A DNA stretch of 64,000 bases from Heliocidaris erythrogramma (Eukaryota; Echinodermata; Echinoidea; Camarodonta; Echinometridae): positions 15,535,563 through 15,599,562 of the forward strand of contig CM046861.1 of NCBI GenBank assembly GCA_025617745.1. Direction: 5' to 3'. The notes beneath the pieces were generated by a model that was not told the origin of the DNA, searched no databases, and was given only the letters and a program-made list of their open reading frames with translations. Every line of letters begins with the position of its first letter. Position 1 is the stretch's first letter. Shown here in pieces: positions 58,129 to 64,000 of the stretch. A program made the translations under genes and the position numbers.

Positions 58129-59461
58129 ACATACAGGAAACATCTTCCATGTATCATAATATTCAAAATAACAAAATAACATATTTCTGTCTAGCTTCTA
58201 CTATGCAAAACATTAATTATTGTTTCATCAAGACAAAGATAACGCTGTTCTCCATACCAGCGCCAGTATTCCTGTATACTTGATAACAATGCCATTGTTA
58301 CTCACCAAATTTAAGCCTTATGATATCAATAATAAAAACAGTATCAAAATCTCTACAACCTCCACAAAAGGTCACTTTGAGTTACAAAATATTAAAGAAG
58401 ATAAAAAGAAAGACATTCATAAAGACAAAACACATTATCAATTTACATTTTCTTTTTCCAGTTGCCATACTGATACAAAAATGTTGCTCAGATCAAAGTT
58501 TCTGAGACATAGAAAGTTATACCACTTATCAAACAAAAATGTACAAATAAATAAGCAAATAACAGATCAACTCTATTTCAAAATCTTCCAAAACAAAAAA
58601 CAAACAATGGTTCTAAGTAATATTGCACATTAAAGGTAATGTTTAGTGTTTGGTGAACCCTAAAACACTTTCCATCAGATTTATCGGATTTTTGTTAGCA
58701 AGATACTAGCAATACAAAGATGATGTGCAAGATTTCACGTCCTAAAGTGGCATATTAAACAATGAGAGGCAAAAAATAATTAAGGAGCCAGTTGAAGGAT
58801 TAAACTCCCAACTAATTGAACAGTGTGCACTATACACAATACACACGTTCAAAACCTAAACACAGTGACACAAATGCTGTCTCTGTGCGAAGCCTCAAGA
58901 TTGTTTGAGGGGGAAGCGGTCGGGGTGGGAAGCTCCTAGCGTAGGGCAATATATTGCCATGATCTAGCGTTCCTTATGAATATTTGCGGTAAAATTCATT
59001 GGAAATGATTAATGCAATACCAAATGATCTCGTATAAACATCTTTTGATTCATGGAAAACAACATGAGACTATGTTTAACACGTTTCTTTTCAATTTCCT
59101 TTTTGCTACCAAAACTGTACATGAGCTTTAAAAAAAATAGGACAAGGAAAAGACGGGACCTTGAGTGACAGGCAGTAAACGCAAATATCTTTATACAAAA
59201 TTTTAAAATTTAAAAAGTGATTTAAAATCTATAAACAAAATTATTAAAGAATCTTAAATTTTCATGTCATTTAGCATCACATTTATAGGGTCAATATTGT
59301 AGAGCTACATGTACAGCACTTTATAAGAAAGGAGATTGAATAAATATGCAAAGCTCTTTAGGTAGCTTAGCTAATTGCAATGGCACGAAAAGATGCGTTC
59401 TTGTAGAACGCCTACGACATGATGATATAACGTCCATATGCCCTTCCAAAGAGCTTTTCAA
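58129..59461. other. non-coding, no supported gene
   Basis: A 137-codon plus-strand open frame at 58220-58633 is Lys/Asn/Ile-rich without a recognisable domain and is probably chance in AT-rich DNA. Confidence 0.35.
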
Positions 59462-59618
59462 GGAATACTCCTACCAGGTACCCACTTACCTCACCTGGGT
59501 TGAGTGTGGCAAACACAGATTAATGTCTTACCAAAGGACACTAGTGCAGCTACAGGGATTTGAAGGTGTACCTTGTTATCTGCAGTCCAGTGACTTAACC
59601 ACTAGGTTAAAACAGCTC
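59462..59618 (-). repeat. tRNA-derived SINE with conserved central domain
   Basis: Read on the minus strand: box-A-like CTAGTGGTTAAGTCACTGG, box-B-like CTTCAAATCCC, then CCTTTGGTAAGACATTAATC and CACTCAACCCAGGTG...GTACC. I recall this central block from SINEs shared across invertebrate phyla (MetaSINE-type). It gives rise to the plus-strand open frame at 59346. Confidence 0.55.
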
Positions 59619-60019
59619 TATAATATTACAACAAATTTTTAATCAAGGTTCATTTTCAATTGCTGATTTGTCTTTCACATTATCAAATTCCACAATTCAT
59701 TGGCCCTGCCTTGAATTCTAAAGAGAAAGACAAGCTTTTCTTAATACAAAAATATCAGATAGAGTATTATAATTTGATAATGTTTTAAACCATTTAAATA
59801 GTTTTTAAATGGTTATAACAATCTATGGCACTCTTTTAGCAGAGTTTAATCATCTTACTGTAAAACCACAAATATTTGTGTCCATGAAACTTTTGCAAAT
59901 TTCATATCGTGCCACAAAATAATCAAATCACAATTGAAACAACATAAAATTACTCCAAATCGTTAAAGTTATTTGCTGCAAAATTGGCTGTCATTAACAA
60001 TTCGCAAAAGTTTCTGGTT

Positions 60020-60145
60020 TTAAAGTACATCATTTTTCAAACATGATGCTGTCAACAGTTGAGGAGCATTACAAGCTCTCAAGTGCAGAATGAGCTGTTC
60101 ATCTTCTCGGTCTGGTATGCAGTCTGGACATACTGCCATCTTGCG
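60020..60145 (-). CDS. candidate terminal exon with C2HC zinc finger
   Basis: Minus strand: a pyrimidine-rich acceptor TTGTTTTCCTTTCAG is followed by 41 codons, RKMAVCPDCIPDREDEQLIL and HLRACNAPQLLTASCLKNDVL, then TAA at 60020-60022. The pattern C-x2-C-x11-H-x3-C close to the C-terminus resembles the NEMO/optineurin-type and UBZ ubiquitin-binding fingers, though spacing differs by one from NEMO. Upstream exons would lie to the right, perhaps beyond DIRS-C. The family is not identified. Too short for a routine ORF scan. Confidence 0.5.
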   Translation of the reverse strand, partial: RKMAVCPDCIPDREDEQLILHLRACNAPQLLTASCLKNDVL

Positions 60146-60654
60146 CTGAAAGGAAAACAACTATATCTCTACATGACATTTCCTTATTTGGCACCATTCT
60201 GTCTCCAAAGAGGCAGGCCCCCGGTCTATCAAGTTCTTCCATTATGGTGTACCTGGGCTCACACCTACTCTCTGCCATTGCATTTTAGTCAGATCACACT
60301 TGAACAAGACAACTGCAGTATTGTGTGTGTCCACTTGACTCTTTAAATCTTGCCATCAACTTCCTGGGAGTTTCAACTTTCAAACCACTTGAGTCTCACG
60401 CGTCCTTCACATTGGTCGCGGGAAACCTACACGGCAAAATAAGCATAATGTGTTTCACGTACATTTCCGTATTTTATGACATACAGACAAGTGAGTTCGC
60501 ATAGGACCTTCATTGCACACAGATACCCTTGTTCATCTCCACTTGCCATACATTTACACATGAAAAAAACCTGCCGCATGTGGTAAACCATCCACACTGA
60601 TAAATCAAGCCTTACTTTCCATAGCTTGTGTCTTTCATATTGTATCAAGATGCA

Positions 60655-61340
60655 CTGTTGCATCTTGAGCTTATCATGACCAAAGTTCAAAGTCTACCAC
60701 GATGCATCAAGCTTTCTAATCCATAGAGCTGAGTCTTATTACAGAGTACCTTGCCTTATAGTCTCTATGACGATGTATTAAGCCATACCATCGCATCTTG
60801 AGCTCACGAGGATCACAGTTTGCGTCTACAACGATGTATGAAGCTTTCTTCACCATAGCCTGGGCTTATCACAAAGTAACATGCCTTATAGACAACGTCT
60901 TGTTTCTATCATGATGTATCGAGCCAATATGTCCCATCTTGAGCTTAGCAGGATCAAGGTTTGCTGTCCAACACAATGTATCAAGCTTTCTAGACCCTAC
61001 CTTTGGCTTGAAAGTAACATCAAGACATTGATAGTCAATGTCTTATCTCTATCGTGATGTCCATATATCTAACCTGATTGTCCCATATTACACTTATCAG
61101 GATCATGGTTTGCAAAATCCACCATGATACAACAAACAAACTTGTCCATAGCTTGGGCTATCAAGTCTTACAGTAGCATCTCATCTTGTGCCTTTCATGA
61201 CAAAGGTTTGTGTCCATCACGATGTAGCACGCTTTCATAAGCTTCATAAGCTTAAATTTAAGTATCAATCGTTATAGTTCACAGCTTGTGCGTATCATGA
61301 TGTGTCAAGTCTTATTGTTCTTAGTTTATGCCTATCAGCC
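60655..61340 (+). repeat. degenerate ~135-140-bp tandem repeat
   Basis: Recurring phrases CATCTTGAGCTTATCATGA (60661, 60794, 60935), ACGATGTATCAAGCTTTCT and GCCTTATAG in the same order. Open frames across it are not convincing genes. Confidence 0.7.
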
Positions 61341-61516
61341 AAGATGCAGGCAGCCTCGTTCGAACCCCCACAGTAATGCGAGGATGAAAAAACAGTCAGT
61401 AGTTTTCCTTTCTGTTGAACCTAAATAATAAGATAAGATGGTAAGATTTTCAAAACATTGAAGCAGAAAATGAAAACAGTACAAGGAAAACCATAGTGAA
61501 ACCAAATTGTAAAATC
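61341..61516. other. flank of DIRS-C, nothing recognised
   Basis: Contains CCTCGTTCGAACCCCC, which is B-box-like but isolated. Confidence 0.3.
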
Positions 61517-61693
61517 AGCACTGATTTTCTTATTTACTATATAAATCTATATACCTAGCCCTATTGCCCTATTATGCCCTATTGTCCCCTTCGCCACTCA
61601 CGCGCGTCAACACGCTACGGCCATCTTCCTCTTTTGCGAGCAACCCCAAGAAGAAACATGTTGCTTGCAAGGTGCGGGGAAGGAGGGAGGGTC

Positions 61694-61783
61694 ATAGGTA
61701 GGTATATAGATTTATATAGTAAATAAGAAAATCAGTGCTGATTTTACAAATTTACTGCAATAAATCATATATACCTACCTATT
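61694..61783 (-). repeat. DIRS-C internal complementary region
   Basis: TAGGTAGGTATATAGATTTA through AAAATCAGTGCT is complementary to the terminus 61517-61558. The following GATTTTACAAATTTACTGCA segment has no partner in the window and predicts the sequence of the missing left terminus. Confidence 0.88.
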
Positions 61784-61855
61784 ATGCCAGACCAGCGCCA
61801 ACTCAAAGACCGGGAGGCATGTTTCGAGCAGAAGGGAATAGGATTACACCAAAGA

Positions 61856-63997
61856 CTACAAAGAAGACACAGCGGCCTTCAAGGTGGCTGACGCAAACAA
61901 AGCTTCACCTGCGGGAACATCCCTAAGGTAGCAAGAAATGAAGGAATTGGACGAACGCCAATAAGCAGCCTTCAAAATATCAACAAGCGCCACACCTTGA
62001 AACAGAGCCCAAGAAGTGCTGACACTACGAGTATCATGAGCACGAGGCTTACTGTCGGATAAAAGAGCCTCTGTGCCAGCGGCCCTAATAGCTTCAACGA
62101 TCCACCTAGAGATGGAATCAAGAGAGGCAGGAGAAAAAGGCTCTCTAGTGATCAGGAACAACTGATCATCCTTACGATAAGACTTAGTCTTATCAATATA
62201 CCATTTGAGAGCCCTTAGAGGACACCAAACTTTGTCCTCACGCACCGAAGAAAAGTCAGAAAGCGGACAAAGAAAAATCTCAACAGGGCCAGAGGCAGCT
62301 GTCTGATTCTTGGCAATAAAAGAAGCCCTAGGAATCAATCTAACGCCTTTTCTCTCCCAGCGAACATGACCAGGAGTAAGACAGAGAGCATGAAGAGTAC
62401 TGCGCCTCTGCCCAGAGGCAATAGCTACCAAAAAGAGCGTCTTAACCGTAAGATGATGAAGCGAAGCTTCACCTAACGGTTCGAAAGGAGGTTTCGCCAA
62501 GGCCTCCAGGACCTTAGGCAGACTCCAAGACGGCACTAACTTAGAAAAAGAAGGTCGTTTCAGAAAGAACGAACGAATCAAACCACTTAGTAGCGGGGAA
62601 TTGGAAATCCCCGAACCATCTGAGAAACCCGAATGAATGGCCCCGATCGCCGAACGGTAGCCTCGGATAGTAGAGATAGATCTCCCTTTGTCAAATAACG
62701 AGATTAAGAAATCCGCAATTGAACCAATAGGAGCCTTAGAAGGGGTTTGATTTCTCTCTTTGCACCAAAGGAAAAAGACCGAGAGACGGGAATTGTAAAT
62801 TTCCCTAGTAGAAACCCTACGACTGGACATTAAAAAGTCCGCGGCTCTATCAGAGAGACCCGACTGTCTTGCAGATTCCCTGACAGGGGCCAAGCAGTCA
62901 AATGAAGAGACTCCGGACTGTGGTGAAGAATCCCCGATAGGGGCTGCAACACCAGATCCGCTCTTAACGGGAGAATGAACGGTTGAGCCCTTAGGAGGCT
63001 CGGAAACCAGTTCTGGAAACCAATTCCTCCGGGGCCAAAAGGGAGCTATTACAAGCACCCGCGCCCGATCTTCCCTGATTTTCCGCAAGACACGCGGAAT
63101 CAGTTGGAAGGGAGGAAAGGCGAATCCCTGAAGGTTCTCCCAGCTGAGGGAGAAAGCATCAAGAGCCCATGCTCCCTGATCGCGAACACGGGAGCAATAC
63201 TTCGGCAGCTGGTGATTTAGCACCGACGCAAATAGATCCACTTCCAGTGGACCTAGGCGACTGCGAATGCGGCAAAAGACCTCCGGATGGAGCGTCCATT
63301 CCGATGGAAGATACCTGCCCCGAGACAGAAAATCCGCAATGAGGTTTTCCCGACCGGGGATGAAAGAGGCCACGGGTGTGATTGCCATGCGACGACACCA
63401 CCTCCACAGCTGAGCTGCTAGGGCATTCAGGGCAACCGAACGAGTGCCTCCCTGCCGATTGATATATGCCGCCACAGTAACATTGTCCGTGAGAATCAGA
63501 ACCGAACGACTGAGAAGTCGACTTCTGAAATGGAGCAAGGTCAACAGAACTGCCATAAACTCCAGGACATTGATATGAGGAAGAGTCCCAAGATGAGACC
63601 AATCCCCCGCAACCGTGCTGCCGTTGCAGTGTCCTCCCCACCCCAACCGAGAGACGTCCGTCGAAACCGATATCGACGGGAGAGGGGCAGTGCCTCGCGC
63701 GAGAAACACCTCGCTCGTCCAACAAGAGAGAAGAGACTTGACCCTTACTGGTACTGGAATCCAGACCAAAAGAGAGTCTTTTCCCGGCTTGAAGAACCTG
63801 AGGAGATGTCTCTGAAAGGGTCTCATGAGGAGCCGGCAGTCCTCTAGAACACCGACTAGACTGGCTAGATAACCTAGAAACTGAAGCCACTGTCTGGCCG
63901 TGACTCTTCTGGCCAGCAAGAGCTTGCGAGCCGCAGAGACAATGGTGAGAATCCTGTCTCGACTGGGCCGAGCCAACTGATTCCGTATGTCTAACAC
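61856..63997 (-). CDS. DIRS-C RT-end / RNase H / MT-like / tyrosine recombinase in one frame
   Basis: 713 codons open to the window edge. The N-terminal part starts after the RT palm (RNQLARPSRDRILTIVSAAR). RNase H follows with STDVS, VLEFMA, LTDNVT and IADFLSR. The methyltransferase-like block is EVDLFAS...DAFSLSW...FPPFQL. Without any stop or frame change the ORF continues into the recombinase, which has ASGQRRST, the box HDTR and a C-terminal Tyr in SFISCYL. In DIRS-A the two parts are in different frames. The linker after NWFPELV is four bases longer here than in DIRS-A, and that fuses the frames. All recombinase catalytic residues seen in DIRS-A are kept, so this copy may have been active recently. 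Confidence 0.92.
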   Translation of the reverse strand: MLDIRNQLARPSRDRILTIVSAARKLLLARRVTARQWLQFLGYLASLVGVLEDCRLLMRPFQRHLLRFFKPGKDSLLVWIPVPVRVKSLLSCWTSEVFLARGTAPLPSISVSTDVSRLGWGGHCNGSTVAGDWSHLGTLPHINVLEFMAVLLTLLHFRSRLLSRSVLILTDNVTVAAYINRQGGTRSVALNALAAQLWRWCRRMAITPVASFIPGRENLIADFLSRGRYLPSEWTLHPEVFCRIRSRLGPLEVDLFASVLNHQLPKYCSRVRDQGAWALDAFSLSWENLQGFAFPPFQLIPRVLRKIREDRARVLVIAPFWPRRNWFPELVSEPPKGSTVHSPVKSGSGVAAPIGDSSPQSGVSSFDCLAPVRESARQSGLSDRAADFLMSSRRVSTREIYNSRLSVFFLWCKERNQTPSKAPIGSIADFLISLFDKGRSISTIRGYRSAIGAIHSGFSDGSGISNSPLLSGLIRSFFLKRPSFSKLVPSWSLPKVLEALAKPPFEPLGEASLHHLTVKTLFLVAIASGQRRSTLHALCLTPGHVRWERKGVRLIPRASFIAKNQTAASGPVEIFLCPLSDFSSVREDKVWCPLRALKWYIDKTKSYRKDDQLFLITREPFSPASLDSISRWIVEAIRAAGTEALLSDSKPRAHDTRSVSTSWALFQGVALVDILKAAYWRSSNSFISCYLRDVPAGEALFASATLKAAVSSL

Positions 63998-64000
63998 CGC

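Larger units (their letters stand above)
61517..64000 (-). mobile_element. DIRS-C, DIRS1-like element running off the window
   Basis: Minus-strand relative of DIRS-A. From its 3' end: a terminal tail at 61517-61558, ICR at 61694-61783, then an uninterrupted ORF to the window edge. The first half of the ICR pairs with the 61517 terminus; the second half should pair with the other end, outside the window. Confidence 0.92.

Noticed and set aside
58220-58633. 137-codon plus-strand ORF as a gene
   Set aside because: Lys/Asn/Ile-rich composition expected from AT-rich DNA, no domain, no splice or promoter context.
60427-60690. 87-codon minus-strand ORF
   Set aside because: Overlaps the degenerate tandem repeat, no recognisable domain.
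60655-61340. CRISPR-like array
   Set aside because: Units are long and degenerate with no constant repeat plus unique spacers; the genome is animal.

Overview
The window is animal genomic DNA: AT-rich, intron-rich and crowded with mobile elements. Recurring ACATGTA words, DIRS-type tyrosine-recombinase retrotransposons and several MITE families fit a marine invertebrate, most likely an echinoderm (sea urchin-like). The species call is an inference from repeat style, not proven.

Main gene. Twelve coding exons on the + strand (3116 to 41951) join in phase into the C-terminal 375 residues of an Ariadne-1 (ARIH1/HHARI) RING-in-between-RING E3 ubiquitin ligase: RING1, IBR, catalytic RING2 and Ariadne domain, ending in a normal stop. 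The acidic and UBA-like N-terminus was not found and should lie left of the window. Introns make up almost the whole 39 kb and are filled by transposons.

Elements inside ARIH1. DIRS-A (4536-10722) is nearly complete: inverted terminal repeats, internal complementary region, gag, RT/RNase H/methyltransferase-like ORF and tyrosine recombinase. The intron between 17201 and 32601 holds a Tc1/mariner relic with about 200-bp inverted repeats, MITEs, an antisense leucine-rich-repeat gene relic, and a decayed second DIRS lineage, DIRS-B (about 27440-32160). From 32.7 to 39.5 kb there is a nest of unusual non-autonomous elements. Each begins with a perfect hairpin followed by a TCCG-rich tract, and two of the families carry perfect DR1 nuclear-receptor-like sites.

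Right half. After the ARIH1 3' UTR comes gene-poor DNA: more hairpin/TCCG elements, a 5'-truncated L1/Tx1-like LINE on the minus strand (49345-50997), a large palindrome of ~211-bp satellite units (52225-54010) interrupted by a MITE, tRNA-derived SINEs, and a telomere-like CCCTAA-related minisatellite enclosed by inverted repeats (56630-57066). A candidate minus-strand terminal exon with a C-x2-C-x11-H-x3-C finger lies at 60020-60145. The right edge is a second DIRS-A-like element, DIRS-C (61517 to beyond 64000, minus strand), in which RT/RNase H/MT and recombinase share one continuous reading frame.

Of the genes seen, only ARIH1 looks like a normal intact host gene; most of the other coding capacity belongs to mobile elements.
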